Assembly: GCA_037893225.1 (NCBI GenBank)
Contig: JAZGUH010000075.1
Coordinates: 1 to 64,000 of the forward strand
DNA: 64,000 nt
Direction of reading: 5' to 3'
Origin: Hippasteria phrygiana
Lineage: Eukaryota > Echinodermata > Asteroidea > Valvatida > Goniasteridae
Numbering within the stretch: position 1 is the stretch's first letter; each line of letters begins with the position of its first letter. Positions 21,432 through 31,981 of this stretch are shown in pieces. The position numbers and the translations under genes are program-made. Below the pieces are notes generated by a model. It ran no database searches. It was not told the origin of the DNA and worked only from the letters and a program-made list of their open reading frames with translations.

Positions 21432-21433
<2 letters not shown>
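20501..21433. other. No gene seen
   Basis: AT-rich sequence; the minus frame at 21,125-21,541 owes its length to the adjacent AT microsatellite and has no domain. Confidence 0.5.

Positions 21434-21469
<36 letters not shown>
21434..21469. repeat. (AT)n microsatellite
   Basis: About 18 AT units. A second AT-rich run (21,780-21,806) lies beyond the inverted repeat, so the palindrome is bracketed by AT repeats on both sides. Confidence 0.9.
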
Positions 21470-21470
<1 letters not shown>

Positions 21471-21510
21471 CAAATGTGGGGATGCTGCGTAGCACTGTAG
21501 AGCATAGAAA

Positions 21511-21787
21511 ATATATATGGTAAAGGTGAAACAGTGCTCACCGGATAGTTTTACCCGAGCTTTCGGTGCAATGCACCTTCTTCAGGATACGCAGCGCCGA
21601 TCTCTAGAACAGCGTGTGATGTTCCAACTGGGCACGCTCCATCCTCACGGGATGAACGTGGAGTTTACCGCGTTTGTTCTACCAGCGGTTCATCACAACA
21701 AGCCATAATTCCCCTGAAGAAGGTGCATTGCACCGAAAGCTCGGGTAAAACTATCCGGTGAGCACTGTTTCACCTTTACCATATATA
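21511..21787. mobile_element. Near-perfect inverted repeat, Penelope-like terminus
   Basis: The arms 21,511-21,585 and 21,714-21,787 are about 74 bp and essentially identical in inverted orientation, around a 128-bp middle. Reading out from the middle, each arm starts CTGAAGAAGGTGCATTGCAC and continues CGAAAGCTCGGGTAAAACTA. CTGAAGAAGG-hairpin-CCGAAA sequences next to AT repeats are, from memory, common in the terminal regions of Penelope-like elements, which can carry hammerhead-ribozyme motifs. No GIY-YIG or reverse transcriptase frame is present here. Confidence 0.7.
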
Positions 21788-24700
21788 TTTTATATATATA
21801 TATATACTGATATATATAATTTGGCTAGCCAAATTATGCTGGTTCCAGCGTGGCACTCCCAGGGGAAACCCAGGCCAGCAAGTCCATGATGAGGCCATAG
21901 AGGGTGTTCAAGGGGAATTCTGCTAAGGCGGCCAATCGCCCCACAGAGCACAACAAAATAAGCTATTTGGAAATGCCATACAAGTAATATAAGAAGGGAA
22001 ATACGAAAGAATAATGATAGAAAAGAAAAGGAAGGGAAATTTAAACCATGCAAAGTGGAAACGACAAATTTAAACAAAATAATAAAAAATGTATGGAGAG
22101 TTAAATTTAAAACGTACCCTCAGTAAACCTCGGACCAAGCCGAGGTCGGGGTTACATAAGAAAAACTCAGTCGACGTTTACCGCCATCCAAATGTAAAGC
22201 TAAACCAGTCCCAGGTACAAAAGCGATCAAATTCCATCGGGTTTTGGCACATCCCTTATCTAATTTACCAGGTCCCCTCTAAAACATTTCACCTGTCAAT
22301 CAAACCAATGTTATCCGAGGAATTGTACAGCGGCTTTAAAAGAAAAAGAAATGATATCCCAACTTACATCTATCATATTTCTCCCGGGACGCGTGTTTAT
22401 CAAGATTTTTCCAGGTGATAATACACCTTTTCCAGAGGCAAATATATATTTCTATAATCCGTCTTTGCAAAGAAGGCTAATACTACTAGAAAAAATGAGA
22501 GGGACTGAGAAAATAATGATACATTTTTCTTGAAGGTTAGGGTATGGCGACTGTCTGTGTGTGAGAACTACTGTAGACATGCCGTAGAGTTTGTTTCGAA
22601 GAAAGGTAATGGTCTTATTTCTTCAGTCAAAATGAAGACTGTGATAGATCTACCTAATCCCCATCTGATTTAAACAAATACGCTAGCCTTTTTAACGACT
22701 AAATTGTGATTTGGAATTTAGGGGACATTTTGAATTTAATGCGAATTTGCATTATTGGTACACGTTCATTAAGCAATTCATTAGCATCATTGCATTATCC
22801 GGCCCATGGAGACGCTTGAAAAGGGTCTTTTGCGGTGATTCGATGAACCGATATGTATGCTGCTGCATCGTAATGACACGAACAATGACGTTTACGTCAA
22901 CAACCTTTTCAAACAGATCAGTAATGTTTCACTTCAGATGATAAATGATAACGATGGTGATGAGGATGACGATGAGGTTGGATCTTTCAAATGTAAGCTG
23001 CAAATGTTCACGACCATTTGTTTTTATTAAAAATAGAAGTTTAAGAGCCATGATTACAGAAAGCTTTAAAATCGTGTTTGAAAATGAAAGTGACCGGAGA
23101 TAGGGCTGTAAATACTAGAAGTACCAGTACCGGTAATGCTTGGGTGCATTAGGAGATGATGCAAATTGATGGAAACTTCTAGGGGCAATGTGCAGCTGAC
23201 GTCATGTGACGTCATGCTATCGCTTCGAAAGTGTGACGGTTGTGAAAAAGCAGTATGAAAGGAAACTCTTATCCAGGGTAAATCGTGTATTGGTAAATCG
23301 TGTATTGATAAATGACGCCCCGGACAATAGGTCTTACGCCTGGCGGCCATCTTCATTGGTGCTTTTTGTCATTCCAATAACAATGTAAGCACACAATTAA
23401 AAATACAAATATGAAGCTTTTACTTATAATTGGCCCCAATGCTTTCCCCTCGTATTGGGCGTCATACTTGTGCATAAGTAATGAGAATCTCCGACAGTGC
23501 GTTCCTTCAATGACACGAAACGGTATAGATGCAATGCACAAGGTCAACAAAAAACCGATAAAATGTGTAATTTTAAAAGTGCCGGCGTTTGTTCGTCTCA
23601 AGAATTGGGCAGATTCCGCCCTCTCAAATCTCAACCAAACATACACAGATCGTTATGAGATTATTATCTTTGTAAAATATCTTTCTAAATAACTACCAGG
23701 TACAGGGTTTTGTAGTTATACATTTTATACCCCGCACCATGCGCCTTGGATGCACGGTTTCTATGTACAAGGTCATTGAAGCAATCATCGCTGTTTTGAC
23801 CGTTTTCAGCAACAACAAATTCCACTGCATGATAGCAGAATAAATACACTACAGCACTGATAAAAACTATGCGATGGGATTCAGCCACCCTCCAGTTCTT
23901 TTAGGATTACGAAGATTTATAAACATTTACAATTAAAAAAATATGCTTATTTCCACAGGCCATTTTAGCTTCTTTTTTGGAAAAATATGCATTTTTATAA
24001 TGCCAAAACGTATCTAAATGTATTTTTCTCTCTCCAAAATTGAGCGTCGATCTCCGAGGTACATAGCTAATTACCTAGCCTTACGTCTTATTAAACATTG
24101 GCATGGTTATGAAGATTTCTCTACACAAACATTTGCGCTGTCGAATTCTTGGGTGTGTGTATTCAGAGAATCTTCCAATCAAATACCTCGCTAGTTGATA
24201 AATATTTACCTGCGACAGCACATGTCAGTCCAAGCGATCCACTTGTAGACTTTGGCGCCAAAATTACACATTATGCGTATGAGGAGAAATTGCGTGTTCT
24301 ATTTTTCATAAGCCGTAATTTTTTTCGAATTATTTTCCAGCTCTTATTTTTGTCTATGAAATGTTCTTACAAAAAGTTCACATGACTCGAATAAAGGAAA
24401 TTGCATGTTTTCTCACTAACCCGCGTTCTTCGTTGAATTACTTTCCGGCGCTTAGTTTTAATGCTCTTACGTCGTTTTTCCCAAAACATATTGCATGAAT
24501 TACACATTACACGAGTAAGGGGGAAATCGCGTGCCATTCTCACTAAAACCACTGTTCTTTGTTAACTTATTTTCAAACTACACTTTGCCGCCGAATATTT
24601 CTCCCCAAGCGCCAAAAAGACACATTGAGCAAATAAGGGGAAATTGCTAGGTTTTCTCACTAAACCTCATTCTGTTTGTTAATTATTTTCCGGTTCATAT

Positions 24701-25826
24701 ATTTTCTGTGAATCGTTTTTCTTTCTATTTCAAAATCATTCTCCTTCTATTTTCCCTTCTTAAAACAACAAATATTTAAAGAGGAGATGTGAGGACAATC
24801 GGCCAATATTCACATCAAAAGTGGCTGCATTTCATAGACCGCATGAATGGCACTACATTTAAAGAAATATTTTTGACATACTATTGCATATCTACAAACC
24901 GTCAAGTGGCCAAATAGCGGTTTAACGTGTTTAGACTTGTTGGCCTGTTCACACTTTCTTTCTTTGTATTTTATGCACTATGAAATCACATTTAGTTGTA
25001 TGATTGCCATCATGATTAGGGCCTACTTTAAATGTTTTATGAGAGTAGGTGTATTTTTGAACAAAATGGGCTTAATTTGTAATATAACCCCCTCCCAAAA
25101 ACATTAAATACAAAAGTTTGTATGCAAAAATAATGTTTATAAAACGTGAAAGGATAAAACTTCTGGAAAGTATATACTGCAAAATGCATTTTTCGACCAA
25201 AGTGGGGAAAATTGAAAAAAAAAACCTCTTGTGATAACTTCAGTGCGATTAAATTACGTCATTTCACAGAACACCACCCAGCAATATCTCTGCAAAAATG
25301 TAGGTTGGCGAGGGCGCAATTTATATCACCCCCAATTCTGAAAAAAATCAAAATGCCCGGTTTATTCCTGCATGCATATTCATTAATCGATTTAACGCAA
25401 GCCACAAGTGACACACGCCATTCGTTCGAAAATGAAAGCCATGAATCTGATTTGCAAATTTTAACGCACATTAATGTGGAGGTAAACAAATTGCAGTTTA
25501 CGATGGCGGGTTTGCCCGGATCCCTAGATAGGAATTTCTTTGAACACCAAGGATAAATAGCGAGAACAACTTCTCGGGAACAACAACTCGAGAGAAAGCA
25601 TAGTAAAATAGTACCTTACTTTACAGAAAAAATGCATACACGTACACAAAATGTACACAAATACAAGAATATTTACCCAAATATATCTATATACGGTTAC
25701 GTTTCCAACTTAAGGATGGCATTAAATTATAATGGCGGAACTGCTGCTCACTTTGGAGAATTCGTAAGACGAGAATCAAAACAAATTCTCCTATTGGATT
25801 GCTAACTTAAACTAAACCTTTAGAAG
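21788..25826. other. No gene seen
   Basis: Four kilobases without recognisable coding or mobile-element structure, apart from an 18-bp palindrome AATTTGGCTAGCCAAATT at 21,819-21,836. The longest frames (22,089-22,418; 25,212-25,556; 23,411-23,692) show no motif and overlap antisense frames. A possible transposon-like segment at 21,840-21,960 was not matched to any other copy here. Confidence 0.45.
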
Positions 25827-25845
25827 CCCCCCCCCCCCCCCCCCC
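25827..25845. repeat. Poly-C tract, 19 nt
   Basis: Uninterrupted C run between AGAAG and GTTTCCACAT. No terminal inverted repeats were identified around it. Confidence 0.9.
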
Positions 25846-26419
25846 GTTTCCACATATTGTCTTGACGCGTAAAGTAAACACGCCTCCTATTTGCATTCTT
25901 TTTTACCTTTGTGGGAAGCTTGGACTATCAAAACAACGAGGGGTCAGTGATTCACGGGTGTCTTCGGGCGTAGAGTAAAGTCAGTAAACTATTGATAAAA
26001 GCAGTGCTCATTTCCCGGGCATTGCTTCAGCAAACCAAGAATTTAAAAGTGCAAGGAGCTTTTTGTAAGAAAAAAGGGGTTATTCCACTGGTAAAGTAGA
26101 TACAACCTGGTTTTTATCTGTCTCTTCGCGTTTTAGATTTTACGCTCTGCACAAAGTGGCTTAATGACCAGCCCATCTTTTCGTTTCGGGCTAGCAGAAT
26201 TGTTTCCGGTCTTTTTTTGTGACAAATGAGAAACGTCTAGAATAACTGATGTCCTAGGGTCGGGATAACACAATGGAAACATCAACAAACATTCTTAAAA
26301 ATATGACCCTTTTGAAACGCGCTTGGCTATACATACAGAGCGGATTTACAAAACCCGCGATTTTCGTTTTCTCACAAGCAAGGCCTTGATCATGGGCGAT
26401 GGGGGGAGGGGGGGGGGAG
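25846..26419. other. No gene seen; G-rich end
   Basis: Non-coding sequence ending in a G-rich stretch (26,401-26,419) that directly precedes the hAT-like terminus at 26,420. Confidence 0.5.
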
Positions 26420-26738
26420 CAGCGGCGTAGCCAGGCTCTCTCTATAGGGAGGGAGAGGTGGGGAGGTGGGGGCTGGATTTAGCGGGTACCCCAATTTCTA
26501 TTAAACCAGTTAGGCCTAACCATGGAGGTATTAAAAGGAACCTCCATGGCCTAACCATGATATGACTAACACGTGTTTCATAGTAATGTAGTAGTTCAAA
26601 GTTTCCAGTGTCAGTATTTTTTCTTAATAATACTATCATTTTCTCCGTTTGCGAAATTTACAGTGGGAGGGTGCGACGATTTATTTTTATTGAGGACGTG
26701 AACTCCCCACGCACGCGCCCCCCTTGCCTACGCCGCTG
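26420..26738. mobile_element. hAT-like MITE, CAGCGGCGTAG ends
   Basis: The left end CAGCGGCGTAGCCAGG is complementary to the right end TTGCCTACGCCGCTG. CAGNGGCGTAGC termini are a hallmark of hAT-family non-autonomous elements. Flanks GGGGGGAG and TTGAAGAG match poorly, so the target duplication is eroded. Inside, a short palindrome around CATGGAGG/CCTCCATGG (about 26,520-26,550) is visible. No transposase frame. Confidence 0.7.
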
Positions 26739-27799
26739 TTGAAGAGGGCTTATCCCTATCTCTCAGATGAAACTTACCAACATACTTCGATTTTTTATAT
26801 TTCAAGCAAGTATGTCGATGGCATGTTTTGTCTACATGCTGTATCGAATCCACGTCGCCATAGCAACAGCAACAGGTCGCCATATTGTGGGGCAGGCATA
26901 TAATATTATCGGTACGTATTGTTGTACGCGTGTGTCCAACAACATGGCTGCCGTGACGTCATCTTTGATGTGGAAGGGGGTGAAATTACTTTAGCCGACT
27001 AACTGATGACTAAACACAGATTTGTGGAAACACAGTTGGACTATCTCTCTTGATTTCTGAAGGAATGGATGAGATCCAACTCGGCATTCGGTGAGTACTC
27101 TCCCCGAGACTGAATGTCGTTAAATGTAGTATATAACATTTGCAAACATTAAAAAACAAACTTCTAAATTATTACGAAATACCGTACTTTCAAGAAAGTG
27201 GAAATTTGTATCGTTTCCAACGACTGTCAACAGAATAGTCTAGGTCCCCGACCTGATAATTCCCTGACTCTATAAATTGCTCCGTTTTGTCTAAAGTATG
27301 GTCAGGGAACCAGGCTACTAGAAAATTGTCTCTCTGTTTTCCCAGCATATGTGCACACAAAACTTTAAACAGGTCAATGTTACAGTATTTGCTAGCACGC
27401 TATAAAAAATTAACGCCCAAATCCATTTATTTATGAAAATTACAGCAAAAGCAAATAATGCATACTACCTTTAAACTGATTATTTTGAGAATATTTCCAG
27501 CATCTCCGTTGCTGTGCATAGTTTGGAATTACGAGCTATATATTCCATTAACTCTACATTCAAAACTTACTTGGGAATGCACGGCTGAAGGAGCTATCAG
27601 TCACTGCACTAAAAAGAATTATCTCTGGAAAATAACCTTCTCTGTTTGTTCTGTATACGCTCGCACGTAGCTCATGTGAACCCCTTTATTTACTGTAACG
27701 CTTTATCACACATCGGTCGATCGTGGACATGTGCGCCGTTTTGATATGATTTATAAGGTAAGGCGAATTTCATTACGCCAGTAATTTGTGGCTTCATCA
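26739..27799. other. No gene seen
   Basis: The frame at 26,767-26,994 has hydrophobic stretches but no start context, splice signal or family resemblance that could be supported. Otherwise unremarkable. Confidence 0.45.
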
Positions 27800-28011
27800 C
27801 AGTTGCGTAACTCAAAGGGCAGAGGGGCACGTGCCCCCGGCTGTCATCCGTGCCCCCCCCCCCCCCCCCCCCGGGTTCCCCCAGCTCCCATTTGCAATCT
27901 TGAAATGTACACAAAAATAAACAAGCTGCAGTTCATGCACCTTCAGTTCCCCCTTGAAAAAATGTGTGCACCCCCAGGTTTCCCCAGAAATTTCACCCAG
28001 TTACGTCACTG
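27800..28011. mobile_element. hAT-like MITE with central poly-C
   Basis: The 212-bp element has ends CAGTTGCGTAACT and AGTTACGTCACTG, complementary with one mismatch. The flanks CTTCATCA (27,792-27,799) and CTTCATAT (28,012-28,019) agree in six of eight positions, consistent with an 8-bp hAT duplication. A run of 20 C occupies 27,853-27,872. The short proline- or glycine-rich frames over it are artefacts. Confidence 0.8.
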
Positions 28012-28063
28012 CTTCATATGAATATCCTCCATAAGTTAAACCGGCCTTGGTATAATACAAGAT

Positions 28064-28230
28064 AACTCTCAGCAACAACTTTGAGATATGATAGAAAATA
28101 TCGTTTGTCAAATACACAGTTGTTAGAATCCCAAAATTTACTTTTCAGTGAATACTGTTGTTTCTGCTTGTAACTCAGAAAACCACAGTGCGACTTTTCC
28201 GCTCATTTTGTGCTACCAGGCCACAAATAT
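28064..28230 (+). repeat. Dispersed repeat, direct copy at 38.53-38.66 kb
   Basis: Shared landmarks include TTTGNGATATGATAGAA, CAGTTGTTAGAATCCC, AAAATTTACTTTTCAGTGAA, TTTCTGCTTGTAACTCAG and GCTCATTTTGT. The copies are about 85-90% alike by eye. Non-coding, class unknown. Confidence 0.75.
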
Positions 28231-28413
28231 GAAGAAAAAGCTGCCTGCAACTGTGCTTCTATATCTCCGAAAGCTATACCTTTAACACAAAAAACCACTG
28301 GCGCTCTAAGTTATTGAGGGAATAGTTGCCATACCCGCATCCTTACTCAATTCTAAAAACATTATCACAGCTGTACTTTTTCATGAATTCCCTTGGTCTC
28401 AAGTCCTGCAATA

Positions 28414-28525
28414 GAGTACCGAAGTCTGACGTCAGTTGCCGCGGCAACTGGTTCCAAACACATGCAGTTTAGAATGTATTCTGGTTCCAAACATTGCATT
28501 GATTGACGTCATCACTTCGGTACTC
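28414..28525. mobile_element. TA-flanked MITE, copy 1
   Basis: The ends GAGTACCGAAGT and ACTTCGGTACTC are flanked by TA on both sides, which fits a Tc1/mariner-like target. TGACGTCA sits inside each end. The whole 112-bp element recurs inverted at 39,628-39,736, including the CCGCGGCAACTG and TTTGGAACCAGAATACATTC segments. Confidence 0.85.
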
Positions 28526-28789
28526 TATTCGCAGGCACTGTGACCCATCAGAACCTGATCAAGAACACATAGCAGTTTCAAAATGAAAATTCGTGACATT
28601 TCGGACAAAAAAACCCTCCAATTTCGGTTTCACGATGACTTGGGTTACGTATTAATGAAATTCGGCAGCCGACCCACAGTGCGCCAATATTGACCGAGGG
28701 ACATTTAATGAGAATATCCACCATTCGCGTCTGCAACCCACTCAGGATTTTTCATAATATGCAGTCTTAGTTACAGACCTAGATTATTA

Positions 28790-29335
28790 AAGCTACAATG
28801 TCCGTCCTCTGACTTAAACTTTCAATTTAACGGATTTCCCCCACTAATGCATTACGGAAGAAAAAAGCCTTAAAAAAACCAAAATAAGAACAAGAAAAAA
28901 ACAAAACTATTTGGTCTACATACAATTGTTATATTTGGCCTATGTACTTTTCTCGCACAGGAATAAGGGGCGTCCCACTCTCAATTCAAAAATTGAAACT
29001 TAATGTCGGTTGATACTTATCGTCGGTCGATGTTTTTGTGAAATATCTCATTGGAAAACTGATCACCTATGTAATGCTAACAAAATTACCAATCTCGGGG
29101 TACCATACACAAAAAAGAACGGACACAACATCAATACGATTCGTGCATGGGAAAAGAAAAGGCGCGTGAAAATTCCCGTGACGTATGAACCGGCCTTAAT
29201 ACAGTAGAAATTAGGAGCGTTTCGCCCAGTTCAAGATTTAACACTTACTAAATCTGTTACTTATGGTCGGTCGATTTTTTGGGGAATGTCTCATGTGCAA
29301 GCTTATAAATTACCTAATGTTAAAAAATTAGTAAC
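28790..29335. repeat. Dispersed repeat, partner of 9.02-9.36 kb, partly duplicated
   Basis: 28,790-29,105 follows the order of the 9-kb copy (ATTAAAGCTACAATGTCCG; TCAATTTAACGGATTTCCCC; CTTATCGTCGGTCGAT; TCTCATTGGAAA). The second half appears again at 29,225-29,335 (TTATGGTCGGTCGATTTTTT; GGGGAATGTCTCAT; TTACCTAATG). The copies are strongly diverged, so the family is old. Confidence 0.65.
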
Positions 29336-29409
29336 CCCATTTTAAAATTTATTTAGTATGCACATAGCATCTTTGATTAGAACGTTTACAAAAACCTTGC
29401 TCTGTTAGC

Positions 29410-29541
29410 CCTTATGCGTAGCGGCCATCTTTGAGGCCAATGTCTTTGTTACCCTTGGATATGGGTAAACATTTTGTGCTTACATCGTTACAGAATTTGA
29501 ATGACAAAGATATACCTCAAACATGGCCGCTATGCATAAGG
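29410..29541. mobile_element. MITE-like inverted repeat
   Basis: The left arm 29,410-29,437 (CCTTATGCGTAGCGGCCATC) and the right arm 29,515-29,541 (GGCCGCTATGCATAAGG end) are complementary with about three mismatches. The loop of about 78 bp is non-coding. A short AT run follows. Confidence 0.75.
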
Positions 29542-30394
29542 TCTATATATATATACACCCATCAGGAGCGAAGTTCTCTAGAGATCAGGGTTGATTGACT
29601 TTACAAATTATCTTCGTTGTAAGTGTGAATTTGCTGTAGAGGTGCATTTGATGTGCAAAGTAGCGTGCAGTGAAGCGAGTATGGTTGTAAGGCGTTGGAA
29701 GGCTGTTTGGTGGCATTCAAAGTCACACTTTGCCTTGTTTTTTCCATTACACGTATAATTCATGGCTCTTGATTTTTTACAAGATATCTTCACGTATAGC
29801 AGTCCCCGGAGCACGTTCCATCGTTTTAAGCAGTGCTCGATCGCCTTCGGGAGTCAGATAGGAATTTTCCAGAGTTTTCGTCCACAGGTTACGTTAACGG
29901 GTTTTATCTCTGGTTTAATTTACCTCAGGGTCTCGCGAAGTTACATTTTAAGCCAGAATGGCCAAGAAGTAATAAAATGATCAAAACAACTGACATCTTT
30001 GAAATTGTCTCTTTTTGTAAACTTTGCTTTTTTGATTGTTATAATTGTATAACCAAAATACAATGGAACTATCGTAAAGACCCGTTTACAAAGAGCGCGG
30101 GTTACTGCAACACTTGCAAGTCTTAGAGTAAAACAGTTGATTAAAATATGAATATATAATTTTAGTGTTTAATTATGTATTATGATTGAGGCGGTTTTGT
30201 CGGGGCTGAGATGAGATTCGGCCTGTTACTTGTTTGCATTGTGGAGTTTTCTCTTTTGGAGGGACAACCGATTCTTGTCCAGGGCGCGACAATCACTGGA
30301 AAAATTATTTAAATTTGAACACCGTATTCTCCACAAGGAGAAAAACTCTAGGACGCATGGTACCCTTACCAACGATGCAATGACCGTTGTCTTT
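29542..30394. other. No gene seen
   Basis: AT-rich, with a pair of overlapping + frames at 29,762-29,980 and 29,833-30,126 that share the same DNA in different phases and have no family resemblance. Confidence 0.45.
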
Positions 30395-30535
30395 ATGAAA
30401 ATCAGATCCCTATGAAAATTTGACTGCTTTTCCCTATTATTGGTTAAATCCTCTCACGTAACCGGCCACCTTCACTTTAGGCATGTGCAATACTACCAAT
30501 GAGCCCGTATTTCATAGTACCTGAAATTCACGCTA
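30395..30535 (+). repeat. Dispersed repeat, direct copy at 62.40-62.55 kb
   Basis: The copies share TGAAAATCAGA, CTTTTCCCTATTATTGGTTAAA, TCACGTNACCGGCCAC, TAGGCATGTGCAAT, GAGCCCG-ATTTCATAGT and CTGAAATT-ACGCTACA. Both copies are non-coding, about 140-150 bp, with small indels. The class is unknown. Confidence 0.8.
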
Positions 30536-30621
30536 CATGGACCTCATCCATAGTTTATGTTATTCACACAATCGCTTCAGGGAGCCAGACCTCCTGTTTT
30601 CAACTCCTTTAAATTAATCCA

Positions 30622-30867
30622 GTGCAAAATATCGCCCCTCCAGGGAAACCTATTGTACCTGATGGAGCACTGTCAGAGATGCTTTTTCAGGAAATTCTAA
30701 CATGTATTAAACACTTTGACAATGGGACACTCCCGGCTGTCTTGCAGATTATTTCCCAAACACATCCTGATGCAAAAGCAATCAAACCTATTTTTCTCAG
30801 ATTCAGAGCCGTATCAACCTTTTCACAAGCTGAAGACGATTACTGGATGTTTGGTACCGTAAAGTAG
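30622..30867 (+). CDS. Unrecognised 81-codon open frame, possible terminal exon
   Basis: The frame has balanced, protein-like composition (for example PDGALSEMLFQEILTC and FLRFRAVSTFSQAEDDYW) and ends in TAG. A plausible 3' splice site (TTAATCCAG) lies directly upstream at about 30,621, and the frame has no antisense rival of similar length. No family was recognised and no linked exon was found, so it may be an exon of a host gene, of a decayed element, or chance. The neighbours are repeats on both sides. Confidence 0.25.
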   Translation: MQNIAPPGKPIVPDGALSEMLFQEILTCIKHFDNGTLPAVLQIISQTHPDAKAIKPIFLRFRAVSTFSQAEDDYWMFGTVK

Positions 30868-31284
30868 TCCTACATAGTGAAGATGTTTTGTAATGCTTAA
30901 AACTGCTTAAGACGCAGAGCATTTATGAGGGATTGAGTGGGGAGAATAATGACAAGGCTCATGCATGATTATAGTGACTGACATCCTAAGGATAATCATT
31001 TGAACTTCGCCTCCATCACGAACTCCAAATTTATAATGAGTGGGACTTTAAATCTTGGTTCCTACGATCATGGATTCTCTCAGTCAGCGATTCATATTCC
31101 AATCAAGTCCACTAGAGGCTTCACGACACGCCAAAAAGCCACTATGTGACCTGTTCCTTTAAAATGGGTGGAAAGTCGCAAAATTTGAAAATCATGAGTA
31201 TGGTATTTCCTGAAAGTACAAGCTAAAAGCTTCAATTTGATATATCGTATCTTGGGGTACCTCATTCCTAGCCTCGTATACATG
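30868..31284. other. No gene seen
   Basis: Non-coding by inspection; nothing repeated elsewhere in the window was noticed. Confidence 0.45.
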
Positions 31285-31612
31285 TACAATAGGGTGTAGT
31301 GAATTTCAGAAAAGGTTGAATTTCAGTTCTGAATAGGCTAAAGTGATGTTCTGGTGATACCGGTACCACATCGAAAAGAAAAATTCTTAAAAACTTTGCC
31401 AACCAAAAATGAATTGCGTCATGGTGAATTTCATTTGGTGGTTTGGGGTTTTCAGTTCCAGTTTCCTGTCCCGCTGGGTTTTCTCTGGTTGTCCTTTTGT
31501 TTTTTGACACAAAGCAACTGTGGGCAATATTCTTAACAAGTTCTACTAATTAATGTAATTAACTATAATATTCTAATTACCTTGAATCAATTCAAACCAC
31601 ACTCGAAACCAA
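31285..31612. repeat. Dispersed repeat, inverted copy at 38.07-38.40 kb
   Basis: The 330-bp segment runs from TAGGGTGTAGTGAATTTCAG through CACATCGAAAAGAAAAATTC and AACAAGTTCTACTAATTAAT to TTCAAACCACACTCGAAACC. The reverse complement of 38,068-38,398 shows the same landmarks in the same order with about 85% visual identity. Non-coding. Confidence 0.8.
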
Positions 31613-31981
31613 GTAGAGCAGACTTTTGATACACAGCAAGCACACTTTATAGGTATGCATCAAAGTCCTGTTTTTAGGAAAATGTTTTCATCCGTGATCT
31701 CGATGCCAATCTCTGTATAATAAATCCATCCCGTACACCACCTGACTGGCCTCTGATACAATTTTAACTGCACGTTCCACTGACTGAGTGTGACATGGGT
31801 ACTTTGGCACAACAAGGGGCTGTATCTGCATTTGGTTAATTTCTTCGTTTTGTTTTTGATCAGTGCAGTGGTTCTGTCATACTTCCTTCTTCAAGTTAAT
31901 CATTTGATCGTATATGAGGCTGCATGGAATCGTAGCGTAGGTACTTTAAAGGGCCGTATAGATTTATCCTGCGAAAACACC
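31613..31981. other. No gene seen
   Basis: Non-coding spacer between the dispersed repeat and the transposase-like pseudogene; it could be the 3' flank of that element. Confidence 0.4.

Noticed and set aside
21714..21787. Active hammerhead ribozyme
   Set aside because: The core resembles CUGANGA...GAAA, but an extra base precedes stem II and the UH cleavage site and a pairing stem I are not evident. Retained only as a degenerate resemblance.
22089..22418. 109-codon + frame
   Set aside because: Lys/Arg/Ser-rich with no recognised family; no splice signals or codon pattern support it.
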